Source: Pedobacter mendelii (GTDB lineage: Bacteria; Bacteroidota; Bacteroidia; Sphingobacteriales; Sphingobacteriaceae). Taken from it: a DNA stretch of 64,000 nucleotides. Positions 42,738 to 52,514 of the stretch are shown piece after piece. The stretch covers positions 1-64,000 of the forward strand of contig NZ_BMDJ01000002.1 in NCBI RefSeq assembly GCF_014635725.1, read 5' to 3'. The notes beneath the pieces are model-generated. The model was not told where the DNA came from. It did not search any database and saw only the letters and a program-made list of their open reading frames with translations. The position numbers and the translations under genes are program-made. Position 1 is the first letter of the stretch. The number at the start of each line of letters is the position of its first letter.

Positions 42738-45700
42738 ATGAAACTTATTATATCCGCATTAAGGCATCCTATTACCGTTCTTGTTGCCGTTCTTGGTATC
42801 GCTTTTTTTTCTTACATCTCTATCAGAAACAGCAAAATAGACATTTTCCCAACTTTAGGCTTACCTACGGTGTATGTCGCCCAGCCCTATGGAGGGCTTT
42901 CTCCGGAGCAGATGGAGGGTTTTGTTACCTCCTATTACGAATACCACTTTTTGTATATCACGGGAGTAAAATACGTTGACTCCAAATCCATACAGGGTGC
43001 AGCCCTCATTAAAATTGAATTTAATGAGGGAACGGATATGGCACAAGCAATGGCAGAAGTGGTAGGTTATGTAAACCGTTCGAGGGCATTTATGCCGCCG
43101 GGCACGGTTCCCCCATTTATTACCCGCTTTGATGCAGGAAGCGTCCCGGTTGGCCAGTTGGTATTCAGTTCAGAAACCAAGTCGTTGGGCGAAATTTCAG
43201 ATCTTGCCCTGTTTAAGGTAAGGCCAATGTTTTCAACCCTTCCGGGTGTATCTGCACCACCGCCTTTCGGCGGAAATAATAAAACGGTAATCATTAATGT
43301 GGATCCTGATAAAATACGTAATTACCAGTTATCGCCAGGGCAGGTGATGCAGTCCCTGGCCACTTCAAATACGATTTCTCCGGCGGGAAATGTACGCATC
43401 GGAGACAGTACTTATCTTACCCCGCAAAACAGCGTGATTGAAAACCTGCAGGATCTGGAAAACACCCCGTTACAAAAAGGAAGCGGCACATCGGTATACA
43501 TAAAGGACATAGCCACAGTAAGTATTGGCTCGGATGTAACCACCAGCTATGCACTGGTGAATGGCAAGCGTTCAGTTTATATCCCGGTAACCAAGCGAGC
43601 TGATGCTTCCACCTGGGATGTAGTTAAACTGGTGAAAGCTTCGCTGCCGGATATGCAGGCCGCTATACCCGAAGACATTAAAGTTTCTTACGAGTTTGAC
43701 CAGTCTGGCTATGTAATCAGTGCTTTAAAAAGCTTATTATTTGAAGGTGGCCTGGGTGCGATTTTAACGGGCTTAATGGTACTACTGTTTTTAGGAGACA
43801 GAAGAGGGGCTTTAATTGTAGTTATGACCATTCCCCTGGCCTTATTGTGCTCAGCTACGGTGCTGTACCTGTTCGGACAGACCATAAATATCATGACTTT
43901 GGGCGGACTCGCCCTATCAGTTGGAATTCTGGTTGATGAAGCTACGGTTACCATAGAAAACATACACCGGCATCTGGAAATGGGAAAAGATAAGCGGCAG
44001 GCCATAGCCGATGCTTGTAAAGAGATTGCAACGCCAAAATTATTGATCCTTCTAAGTATCCTGGCCGTATTTGTTCCTTCCCTATTTATGAATGGGGTAC
44101 CAAGGGCGATGTTTATGCCGCTATCGTTGGCGGTGGGTTTTGCCATGATCGCCTCATTCTTCCTGTCCCAAACCTTCGTGCCTGTACTAAGCAACTGGAT
44201 GATGAAAGGCCATCTTCCTCAATCAAGTTCAAATAACCGTTTTGAGCGGTTAAAAATAAGTTATACGGGAACTATTACCCGTATTTCCAAAAAAACCGGA
44301 CTGATCACACTATTATTTTCTTTGGTATCCACTGGTTTTGTGATTATTTTCTTTCTTTCAATTGGTACCGAACTTTTTCCTGCTGTGGACACCGGACAAA
44401 CCCAGGTACGGTTAAGGCTGCCGGTTGGAACAAGGCTGGAGCGGACAGAAGATGCCACAAGGAAATTATTGGAACTCTCTTCAAAAATAGCTGGTAAGGA
44501 AAATATAGAAATAACCTCTGCATTTGTCGGCACCCAACCATCCAGTTTCCCTGTAAATTATATTTATCTCTGGACAGGCGGCCCGCATGAAAGTGTTACC
44601 AAGATAAAATTGAATAAAGGATCCATTGGCATAGAAGATTTCAAAGAACAATTAAGGGCGCTGGTTAAAAAAGAACTGCCTAAAGCTGTAATTTCTTTTG
44701 AGCCCGGAGATATTGCCAGCCAGGTTTTAAATATGGGGACAACTAATCCAATAGAGATCGCCGTAGTGAACAAGAACCTGGAACAGGGAAAAGTTACAGC
44801 CAAAAAAATGGTTAGTGAATTATCCGCATTGCCCTATATGCGTGATGTACAGGTTGCAACACCGCTGGATTATCCCGCCATAAAAATAGATGTAGACAGG
44901 GTTAAGGCAGGGCAGCTTAATTTAACATCTGAACAGATCACACGGTCAATAGTAGCGGCAACCTCCAGTACGCGCTTCATGTCGCCAGGTTATTGGCTGG
45001 ACAAAACAACAGGTACCGCCTATATTGTACAGGTTCAGTATCCAGAGTATAGGATGAATTCTACTTCGCAGATAGAGATGATACCTGTAGGCTCGGGGAA
45101 TGGAACCAGCCATTTATTAAACGAAGTTGCATCCTGGAAAAAAATTGCCATGCCGGGAGAATATGACCGTTTAAATCAGCAAAGATATATCACGGTTACT
45201 GCAAACGTTCATGACAAAGACCTGGGATCTGCATTTAAGCAAACAGAAAAAATTGTCGAAAAAATGCGCTCAAGCTTACCTAAAGGCGCAAAAATACTGT
45301 TAAGAGGTCAGCCCGAATTGCTTTCACAAACATTGAGCAGTTTGCAGTTCGGGTTATTGGTGGCGATGGTGGTTATATTTTTACTAATGGCGGTGTTTTT
45401 CCAGTCCTTCCGTATTGCTACGGTGATGCTGGCAGTTATTCCTGCCGTAATTGCGGGAGCTTTATTGTTACTATTGTTAACAGGACAATCCATGAATATC
45501 CAGTCTTACATGGGAACAATTATGGCCGTAGGCGTGGCAATTGCCAATGCTGTACTGTTTGTGACCAATGCCGAAGTGCTAAGAAAAAATGGCAATACAG
45601 AAAACCCGCATTTGCTTTCAGCTGAGACACGTCTTCGCCCTATTCTAATGACAAGTATGGCAATGATTGCTGGGATGATCCCGATGGCTTTAGGTGGAGG

Positions 45701-45866
45701 GCAGATTGCACCGCTCGGCATAGCGGTGATAGGCGGATTAATTACTTCCACCATTAGTGTTCTGTTCTTTCTGCCAGCCGTATACCAATGGGCCGCCGGT
45801 AACAGAACTTATAAAGTTATATCGCTGGATCCCCAGGATCCTGAATTCAATTCTCAAAAAAATTAA
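42738..45866 (+). CDS. RND-family efflux transporter (AcrB/HAE-like)
   Basis: The 1042-residue inner-membrane pump has 12 predicted helices and two large periplasmic loops. Key motifs are HPITVLVAVLGIAFF at the N-terminus, GGLALSVGILVDEATVTIENIHRH in TM4, and GTIMAVGVAIANAVLFVTNAEVLR in TM10-11. The TM4 Asp-Glu pair resembles multidrug rather than heavy-metal pumps. It uses the proton gradient with the TolC and adaptor proteins encoded on either side. The substrate is unknown. Confidence 0.9.
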   Translation: MKLIISALRHPITVLVAVLGIAFFSYISIRNSKIDIFPTLGLPTVYVAQPYGGLSPEQMEGFVTSYYEYHFLYITGVKYVDSKSIQGAALIKIEFNEGTDMAQAMAEVVGYVNRSRAFMPPGTVPPFITRFDAGSVPVGQLVFSSETKSLGEISDLALFKVRPMFSTLPGVSAPPPFGGNNKTVIINVDPDKIRNYQLSPGQVMQSLATSNTISPAGNVRIGDSTYLTPQNSVIENLQDLENTPLQKGSGTSVYIKDIATVSIGSDVTTSYALVNGKRSVYIPVTKRADASTWDVVKLVKASLPDMQAAIPEDIKVSYEFDQSGYVISALKSLLFEGGLGAILTGLMVLLFLGDRRGALIVVMTIPLALLCSATVLYLFGQTINIMTLGGLALSVGILVDEATVTIENIHRHLEMGKDKRQAIADACKEIATPKLLILLSILAVFVPSLFMNGVPRAMFMPLSLAVGFAMIASFFLSQTFVPVLSNWMMKGHLPQSSSNNRFERLKISYTGTITRISKKTGLITLLFSLVSTGFVIIFFLSIGTELFPAVDTGQTQVRLRLPVGTRLERTEDATRKLLELSSKIAGKENIEITSAFVGTQPSSFPVNYIYLWTGGPHESVTKIKLNKGSIGIEDFKEQLRALVKKELPKAVISFEPGDIASQVLNMGTTNPIEIAVVNKNLEQGKVTAKKMVSELSALPYMRDVQVATPLDYPAIKIDVDRVKAGQLNLTSEQITRSIVAATSSTRFMSPGYWLDKTTGTAYIVQVQYPEYRMNSTSQIEMIPVGSGNGTSHLLNEVASWKKIAMPGEYDRLNQQRYITVTANVHDKDLGSAFKQTEKIVEKMRSSLPKGAKILLRGQPELLSQTLSSLQFGLLVAMVVIFLLMAVFFQSFRIATVMLAVIPAVIAGALLLLLLTGQSMNIQSYMGTIMAVGVAIANAVLFVTNAEVLRKNGNTENPHLLSAETRLRPILMTSMAMIAGMIPMALGGGQIAPLGIAVIGGLITSTISVLFFLPAVYQWAAGNRTYKVISLDPQDPEFNSQKN

Positions 45867-45879
45867 CTGAACACATAAG

Positions 45880-46968
45880 ATGATCAAGTCAATATTTAAG
45901 CTATCAATAGTTATCCTATGCTTTAGTGCATGTACCCAAAAGAAATCTTCACAAAATAATGCTTCAGCTGAAGTTACAGACACTGTACCGGTGTTTATTT
46001 TAGCAAGCTCAGCTGTCAATAAATCCATTGAGCTTCCCGCCGAACTGTTACCATACGAAACAGCAGACCTGACCGCCAAGGTAGAAGGTTACATCAAAGA
46101 TATCCGGGTAGATATTGGAGATAAGGTAAGACAAGGGCAGACCCTCGCTGTTATTGATGCACCGGAGGTGAGAACTAAATCTGCGGAATATCAGTCGGCA
46201 CTCTCCTCTGCACATTCCAGGTATCAGTCCAGTAAGGATGTTTATGAACGCTTAAATCGAGCGTCACAGGCGAAAACGGCCGGTATTGTTGCACCTGTGG
46301 ATCTGGAAAAAAGCCGTAACCAGAAACTGGCTGATAGTGCCGCCTATCAAAGTGCGAAAAGCTTGGCACAATCGTACAGGGAAGTGGCTGGTTACCTGGT
46401 TATCAAAGCTCCATTTAACGGAGTTGTTACCGCAAGGAATGCTGACCGGGGAGCTTTGGTTGGGCAAACTGCACCAATATTTACCGTGCAGAATACAAGC
46501 ACATTAAGGTTAAGGGTAGCTGTTCCAGAACTGTATGTATCTGCCGGGACAGCTGATAAAGAGGTAAAATTCAGGGTTCAAAGCAATCCCAATAAAAGTT
46601 TTGCCGCACAGTTAGTTAGAAAGAGCGGTGCCATTGATCCAAAGAACAGGACGGAAACTTGGGAATATCGCTTCAACAATACTGATAATGAATTGAAGGC
46701 CGGAAGTTTTGCTTATGTAAAACTTAATCTTCAAAGGAACATTCCTTCTTTTGTTGTTAGCCCTGGTGCTATTGCTACCAACCAGGAAAGGAAATTTGTA
46801 ATAACTGTTAAAAACGGCAAAACTGAATGGGTAGATGTAAGACAGGGAATGAGTACGGAAAAAGGAATTGAAATTTTTGGAGAGATACAAGATGGGGATA
46901 CTTTAGTGGTAAGGGCTACGGATGAAAGAAAATCGGGAAGTGATGCCTATTGGAAAGTGAATCAATAA
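45880..46968 (+). CDS. RND efflux periplasmic adaptor lipoprotein
   Basis: The 362-residue protein has a lipoprotein signal (LCFSAC, Cys about 18), a barrel-sandwich (lipoyl-like) domain with AKVEGYIKDIRVDIGDKVRQGQ and APFNGVVTARNADRGALVG, a helical hairpin between these two halves and a beta-barrel end. It links the RND pump to TolC. It follows the RND gene after 13 bases. Confidence 0.9.
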   Translation: MIKSIFKLSIVILCFSACTQKKSSQNNASAEVTDTVPVFILASSAVNKSIELPAELLPYETADLTAKVEGYIKDIRVDIGDKVRQGQTLAVIDAPEVRTKSAEYQSALSSAHSRYQSSKDVYERLNRASQAKTAGIVAPVDLEKSRNQKLADSAAYQSAKSLAQSYREVAGYLVIKAPFNGVVTARNADRGALVGQTAPIFTVQNTSTLRLRVAVPELYVSAGTADKEVKFRVQSNPNKSFAAQLVRKSGAIDPKNRTETWEYRFNNTDNELKAGSFAYVKLNLQRNIPSFVVSPGAIATNQERKFVITVKNGKTEWVDVRQGMSTEKGIEIFGEIQDGDTLVVRATDERKSGSDAYWKVNQ

Positions 46969-47229
46969 CAGAAGTTTTTATATCATTATGAGCCTGATTT
47001 AACCAAAAAGGATTAGGTTACTTTAATATCTTTTTATGGCTTTTTGCGATAGTGGAATAAAATATTGCTACATCAAACCATTCTTTTACTTTGCGAAAGT
47101 AATATTTAGTTCTAATCAAAATGATTGGATATTCTTCCCATCGCCATTTATTAAAGTGTTGATCTAAGCGATTAAACGCATTAAAATTTCTAAATCTTCT
47201 ATGAAATGATTGGAAATTTGTATCTTCGT

Positions 47230-47300
47230 GAGTACAGATGGGAATTGCCCCCATTTTTGAAAAGGGTTGCTCCAAAAAGAGCAACCCTTTTCTTTGAATT
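47230..47300 (+). repeat. Copy of the tRNA-Leu 3' tail plus terminator
   Basis: From GAGTAC at 47230 onward, about 70 bases run closely parallel to 56365-56440, the last bases of tRNA-Leu(UAA) and its terminator. Shared blocks are ATGGGAATTG, CCCATTTTTGAA, GGGTTG, TCCAAAAAGAGCAACCC and CTTTGAA. Upstream of GAGTAC no tRNA arm is present. A displaced tRNA 3' end with its native terminator is what remains at the far end of an element integrated in a tRNA gene. Confidence 0.55.
47261..47294 (+). terminator. Rho-independent hairpin in the tRNA-tail repeat
   Basis: AAAGGGTTGCTC and GAGCAACCCTTT form a perfect 12-bp stem around CAAAAA. The plus strand continues with TTCTTT. It resembles the terminator of tRNA-Leu at 56399-56427. 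Confidence 0.75.
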
Positions 47301-47570
47301 TTAATACGGTATGCTCAAATATTGGTTTTATAGAAAGTGTTCGAGATGCACCTTCCGAATAGATGATGTGATGTTTGAATACCTCGCGAATTAAAAAATG
47401 CTGATGTTCAAAAATTCCTAAAAATATAGAGGTCAATGCAAGTTTATTCTGATATGATTGTATCTTAGTCCATCCAAAACAAATTTCAGATTGAAAAGGG
47501 ATTAACCATCCTACAATAAATCGACACACCCAGCGCTCCTTGATGTCGTTTTTAATTATTTGATTAACGA

Positions 47571-48110
47571 ATGCAAAATACTATTTGGAAAGATATTCAG
47601 AATGGAGATGCCGAAGCTATGAAAATACTCTACCGAGAGTGCTATCAGGACTTGTATGCGTATGCGTTTAGAATTCTTTCTGATAAAGAAAAAATTAAAG
47701 ACTGTCTTCATGAAATTTTCTGCGAACTCTGGGAAAACAGAAATAAAGTTGGAGATATTGAATACATAAAAGCTTATCTAAGAACATGTGTCCGCAATCG
47801 TATTTTTAAAGAAATTAAAGATAGCAGCCGAACCGAAAATATAGAAAACATTAATGAAGGACTTCAATATAGTGTGCTTTCTTATGAGCAATTGCTAATC
47901 GAATCTCAATTTTTAGAAAATAGAAGATTAAAAATATGGGATGCAGTTAACAAGCTAACCCCTACACAAAGAGAGATTATATCTCTTAAGTTTTATGAAA
48001 ATCTAAGTTATCAGGCTATCTCCATCCAATTGAAATTAAAACCTAGAACAGTTTATAATCACGTATATGGAGCAATATGCAGCTTAAAAGGTGCTCTTAA
48101 AAATAAATAA
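47571..48110 (+). CDS. ECF sigma-70 factor (FecI-like)
   Basis: The 179-residue sigma factor has region 2 with LYRECYQDLYAYAFRILSD and IKDCLHEIFCELWENR, and region 4 with KLTPTQREIISLKFYENLSYQAI. It directs RNA polymerase to uptake genes. It begins the module sigma - FecR - SusC - SusD, so it probably activates the operon behind it when the outer-membrane receptor binds its ligand. Confidence 0.9.
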   Translation: MQNTIWKDIQNGDAEAMKILYRECYQDLYAYAFRILSDKEKIKDCLHEIFCELWENRNKVGDIEYIKAYLRTCVRNRIFKEIKDSSRTENIENINEGLQYSVLSYEQLLIESQFLENRRLKIWDAVNKLTPTQREIISLKFYENLSYQAISIQLKLKPRTVYNHVYGAICSLKGALKNK

Positions 48111-48223
48111 AAGACATTTTGAAAAAAAAATAAAAAAATCTGGTAAAAAAGGCTTGTATTTTACTCTAGTAGAATATCATTAGCTAAAAACAATTTTTAA
48201 TTTTTCTTTTAAAATTATTTCTC

Positions 48224-49234
48224 GTGAATTATAACCTATTTCAAGCCGAAGATTTTGCTGCAGATGAGTCTTTTATTGCCTATTATCTAAAAACAGAAGA
48301 ATCGTCCATAAATTTCTGGGAAAATTGGATTAGTCGTCATCCCGAAAAAATTGATGAGATTTTTAATGCTGAACAAATATTAGCGCTAATGTATCTTCGA
48401 TTACCGGAAGATGAGTTGCATTTTGAGGCAATCCGTTTTGATAACTTTTTAACTAGCAAAAAATCGGAAAAATTCCTAAGAAAAAAGGAATTCAATTTTA
48501 GCAAGTCTTTCATTTTGTTCAGTTCGGTAGCGATTCTTATGGCCTTATTTTTTGCTGTATTATATTTTTACCCTAATACTGAAACAATAACCTATGTAAC
48601 CAAACATAATGGCTATGGAAAAATCTCTATTTTAGATTTAAGCGATGGAACGAAAATAACCCTGAATGCTAACAGCACCATTAAATTACCTAAAGTTTTT
48701 GGCAGTAAAAAAAGAGAAGTTTTTTTAATCGGTGAGGCATTTTTTGAAGTAAGTAAAGATAAATCAAGGCCATTTACTGTTAATGCCAATGGTACTAAAA
48801 CAGTGGTTTTAGGTACAAAATTTAATGTTTCTGCCTATGGCACAAAACCCGATGTTAGCGTTGCATTAATTGAAGGTAGCATAGAAATTTCTGCAAATGC
48901 CGGTAGAGATAAAATGTTACTAAGACCATCCGAAATGGCTACATTTTTTACCAAAAACAAGACACTCATCCGCACCGGCTTTGATCAGCATGAAGTTACA
49001 TCTTGGAGAACCGGCCAAATTATTTTTCGCAATGCCAACTTTAAAACTATTGCAGAAAAGCTAAAAAATAGCTATGGAATCAAACTCATAGATCAATCTA
49101 ACATGAAAGACTGGAATTACTCTGGTGAGTTTGAAAAAGCAGATTATATTACCATCATAAAAAGCATCTGTTTTGCCGAAAATATCACTTATGAACAAAC
49201 CAATCAAACTATAAAACTTAAACAAAAAAAATGA
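48224..49234 (+). CDS. FecR-family anti-sigma/signal-transfer protein
   Basis: The 336-residue protein has a cytoplasmic N-terminal part, one membrane helix (about 86-108) and a periplasmic FecR domain with LSDGTKITLNANSTIKLP and FLIGEAFFEVSKDKSRPF, then a DUF4974-like end (IAEKLKNSYGIKL). It relays the receptor signal to the sigma factor. It starts with GTG at 48224, and no better ATG lies nearby. It overlaps the SusC gene by 4 bases. Confidence 0.9.
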   Translation: MNYNLFQAEDFAADESFIAYYLKTEESSINFWENWISRHPEKIDEIFNAEQILALMYLRLPEDELHFEAIRFDNFLTSKKSEKFLRKKEFNFSKSFILFSSVAILMALFFAVLYFYPNTETITYVTKHNGYGKISILDLSDGTKITLNANSTIKLPKVFGSKKREVFLIGEAFFEVSKDKSRPFTVNANGTKTVVLGTKFNVSAYGTKPDVSVALIEGSIEISANAGRDKMLLRPSEMATFFTKNKTLIRTGFDQHEVTSWRTGQIIFRNANFKTIAEKLKNSYGIKLIDQSNMKDWNYSGEFEKADYITIIKSICFAENITYEQTNQTIKLKQKK

Positions 49235-52200
49235 AGAAACTTTTATGCAAACATCTCTGTGTTATAGCCTGTTTCATGCTTTTTAATCTCGGTGCCTTTG
49301 CACAGCAAAAAGACCCAAGTAGCATAAACATAAAGGTTAATATACAAGAAAAACCTATTTCTGAATTACTGAAAATTATCGAAAAACAAACCATATATAA
49401 GTTTAGCTACGATCAAAATATTATTAATCTTAGTCAAAAAATATCACTAAAAGCAGAAGGGAGTTTAACTTCAATTTTAAATATTATCTCCGATCAACAA
49501 AATCTGGAGTTTGGAATAATCGGAAACTCAATTTCTATCAGAAAAGCGCCAAAAAAAGTAGACAAACCAACACGTAGTATAACTGGAACAGTAAGAGATA
49601 AAGAAACAGGAACACCAATACCAGGCGCAAATATTTTTGTAAAAGGAACTAAGCAAGGAGCTATTACGAATAATAACGGAGAATTTATTTATAGGGTAAA
49701 CACCGATAAAATAGATAAAACAATATTGGTATTCAGTTTCTTGGGGATGAAAACTCAGGAAATTAACATAGGCAACCAGGTTTTCTTCAATATTAATTTA
49801 GAAACAGAGCCACTTGGAATGAATGAGGTTGTGGTAACAGGCTCTTATACCAAAGATAAACGACGCGAAGATGTAGTAGGAAGTATTTCTCAGGTTAATG
49901 CAGAGCGTCTTCAAACCAACCGACCAATAGAAAGCTTTGATAAAATGCTGGAAGGCTTAGTTGCAGGTGTACAGGTAGAAACCACTACAGAACTTAATAC
50001 GCCAATTAAAATCAACATCCGAGGTCTTGGTTCGCTTCCCACAATTGGGGCATCAAGAACTACTTCCACACAACCATTGTTTGTAATAGATGGTGTACCC
50101 ATGTACGAACAGCAACGCGGAGATGAGAGTATTAACTTTAACGGAGAAAGTTATCTTAATCCATTATCAAATGTTAATCCAGATGATATCAAAAGTATTT
50201 CCATTTTAAAAGATGCTACAGCATCAGCACTTTACGGTGCCAATGGTGCTAATGGCGTAATTATTATCACCACAAAAAACGGTAAAGCTGGTAAAACGGT
50301 CGTTAATCTAAGTGCCGATGCTGGTGTAGCTACTTTTATTAATCAATATAAATGGTTAAGCGGGCCACAATACTACAGTTTGCTAAGGGAGGCGTATATA
50401 AACGGTGGACGTAGTGCAACCGAGGCATCGCAGATTTCGGGTAGCAAAACTACCAATACCGATTGGTTTGACCTTACACAGCGAAACGCACTTTATCAAA
50501 ATTATGGTTTAGAGGTATCTGGCGGAAGTGGAACAACTACTTTTCGTTTTTCCGGTGGCTACCGTAACCAACAATCTAGTACTTTAACCAACGATTTAAA
50601 GAAAATTTATGGCCGATTAAGAGTAGATCATGAGTTTAGCGATAAATTTAAAGTTGGTATTAACCTTAGTCCAACTTTTAGCAGAAGCAGTTCTTTATCT
50701 GATTATGGTGCCGTTACCTTACCTCCAAATTTAGAACCTTACACCAATGGCACTTTTACAGATTTTTTGGGCGTACCTAATCCCTTAGCAGTTTTTGAAC
50801 AAAATGAAGATAGAGATAAAGGATTTGATTTTATAGGAAATATTAACGGCAGTTATAAAATCACCAATCACCTTTCAGTTTCTGGCACGCTGGGCGCAAA
50901 TGTGTATCAAAACAAACAATTACAATACTACTCTGCACTTAACGCCACTGGTAGAACGGCCAATGGTAGATTGCAAATTTATGATAGAGTTTATAATAGT
51001 TATATTGGATTTGTACAAGCCACTTACGATCGTACTTTTAAACATCATTCATTTAACTTTTTAGTAGGTACGCAGGTTGAAAACAAGATAACTGACCTTT
51101 TAAGAGGTTCAGGAAACAATTTTACTTTCGATAGGCTACGCGTACTAAGCGCTGCAGGCACAACAACATCTGCCTCATCAAATTCTGAAAACGCTACCGT
51201 ATCTTATTATTCTTCATTGGGATATGATTTTGCAAAGAAATACTACCTAAACTTAAATGCAAGAATTGATAAATCGTCTATTTTTGGTGGAGATAAGCAA
51301 GTGGCACTTAATGGTTCGGTTGGCGCAAGCTGGATTATTTCGAAAGAAAACTTTTTATTGGATAACAAGATACTTACTTTCTTAAAACTAAGAGTAACAT
51401 ACGGCTCTACCGGAAATTCCAGAATAGGAAACTATTCTGCAAAGGGATTATATAGTTTTGGCTCAGGCTCTTCTACAGTTTATAATGGTAATATCGTAGC
51501 CACTCCAGATGGTACTGCGGCACCTAACCCTGATTTAGGATGGGAAAAAAACTACAAATTTAACCTCGGATTAGATTTTAATCTCTTTGGAAAGGTTGAT
51601 GTTATTGCAGAATACTATAACAATAGAATTACTGATTTAATATCAAGTTCGCTAGTGCCTTACGAAACTGGTTTTCAAAGCATTTCCGCCAATACCAGTA
51701 CAACAAGAAACAGAGGTTTCGAATTAACGATTAGTAGCCAAATTGTGACCGATAAAAACTTTAGCTGGAATTTAGCCTATAATTTTGGAGCCAACAAAAA
51801 CAAGCTGATTTCATACAATAAAGGTACTGGGGCAACATACAGTTCTGCCGACGATGCTGCTGCACTCCGCGAAGGGAATAGTACCAGCGCAATATATGGT
51901 TACCAATGGGCAGGTGTAGATCCTCAAACCGGTATGGAAATGTTTTACGGTATCAATGGAAAATTAAGCACCGCCTCAGAAATTAATGCACTTCCAATAT
52001 CTTCAACTTCAGTTCTAGGAGATCGTTTACCTCAATTTCAAGGTGGATTAATTAATTCTTTTAATGTATACCGATTTAATTTCTCTTTCAACATATTATA
52101 CAGTTACGGGGAAGATAAATTGATTTATTACATTAATGAAGCAGATGGAAGAAACTTACAAAACCGCAACCAAAGCGTTAATTTAGTCGATAGATGGCAA

Positions 52201-52503
52201 AAGCCAGGCGATATAACTGATATTCCTCAACTGCTCATCAACAGAAATATAGTATCTAACTCCTCACGCTACATTTACGATGTGAGCTACCTGAAACTAT
52301 CTAATGTATCGCTTAACTACAAATTCGAGGAGAAAACATTAAGTAGACTTCATCTTCAAAACCTGTCGATTTTTGTAAATGCTACAAATCTATTTTACGT
52401 GTACAAAGATGCAGGTACAAAAGGCAGAAATGGAATTGCTGAAATGAGGTTTACCACACCAGAAACGAGTGCATTTACCGCAGGTATAAGAATTGGCTTA
52501 TAA
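49231..52503 (+). CDS. SusC/RagA TonB-linked outer-membrane transporter with STN domain
   Basis: The 1090-residue protein has a signal peptide (to about 25), an STN domain (about 35-105) that contacts FecR, a carboxypeptidase-like domain (ITGTVRDKETGTPIPGANIFVKGT), a plug with LQTNRPIESFDKML and ATASALYGANGANGVIIITTKNG, and a C-terminal barrel. It imports a ligand captured with the SusD partner. The STN domain and the upstream FecI/FecR pair show ligand-induced trans-envelope regulation. Confidence 0.92.
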   Translation: MKKLLCKHLCVIACFMLFNLGAFAQQKDPSSINIKVNIQEKPISELLKIIEKQTIYKFSYDQNIINLSQKISLKAEGSLTSILNIISDQQNLEFGIIGNSISIRKAPKKVDKPTRSITGTVRDKETGTPIPGANIFVKGTKQGAITNNNGEFIYRVNTDKIDKTILVFSFLGMKTQEINIGNQVFFNINLETEPLGMNEVVVTGSYTKDKRREDVVGSISQVNAERLQTNRPIESFDKMLEGLVAGVQVETTTELNTPIKINIRGLGSLPTIGASRTTSTQPLFVIDGVPMYEQQRGDESINFNGESYLNPLSNVNPDDIKSISILKDATASALYGANGANGVIIITTKNGKAGKTVVNLSADAGVATFINQYKWLSGPQYYSLLREAYINGGRSATEASQISGSKTTNTDWFDLTQRNALYQNYGLEVSGGSGTTTFRFSGGYRNQQSSTLTNDLKKIYGRLRVDHEFSDKFKVGINLSPTFSRSSSLSDYGAVTLPPNLEPYTNGTFTDFLGVPNPLAVFEQNEDRDKGFDFIGNINGSYKITNHLSVSGTLGANVYQNKQLQYYSALNATGRTANGRLQIYDRVYNSYIGFVQATYDRTFKHHSFNFLVGTQVENKITDLLRGSGNNFTFDRLRVLSAAGTTTSASSNSENATVSYYSSLGYDFAKKYYLNLNARIDKSSIFGGDKQVALNGSVGASWIISKENFLLDNKILTFLKLRVTYGSTGNSRIGNYSAKGLYSFGSGSSTVYNGNIVATPDGTAAPNPDLGWEKNYKFNLGLDFNLFGKVDVIAEYYNNRITDLISSSLVPYETGFQSISANTSTTRNRGFELTISSQIVTDKNFSWNLAYNFGANKNKLISYNKGTGATYSSADDAAALREGNSTSAIYGYQWAGVDPQTGMEMFYGINGKLSTASEINALPISSTSVLGDRLPQFQGGLINSFNVYRFNFSFNILYSYGEDKLIYYINEADGRNLQNRNQSVNLVDRWQKPGDITDIPQLLINRNIVSNSSRYIYDVSYLKLSNVSLNYKFEEKTLSRLHLQNLSIFVNATNLFYVYKDAGTKGRNGIAEMRFTTPETSAFTAGIRIGL

Positions 52504-52514
52504 GATATTAGAAT

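Larger units (their letters stand above)
46969..47570. other. Gene-poor stretch with tRNA-tail repeat, possible island edge
   Basis: Two minus-strand frames of 88 and 121 codons cross this stretch, but both read through the hairpin at 47261-47294 and show no recognisable family. One of them (47018-47284) has a basic, aromatic composition that could be a small protein remnant. The main feature is the 47230-47300 repeat, listed separately. Confidence 0.4.

Noticed and set aside
47018..47284. 88-codon minus-strand frame
   Set aside because: Its composition is somewhat protein-like, but the start lies within the terminator hairpin and no family is visible; kept only as a note on the gap.
47164..47529. 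121-codon minus-strand frame
   Set aside because: It reads through the perfect hairpin of the tRNA-tail repeat and shows no recognisable motif.
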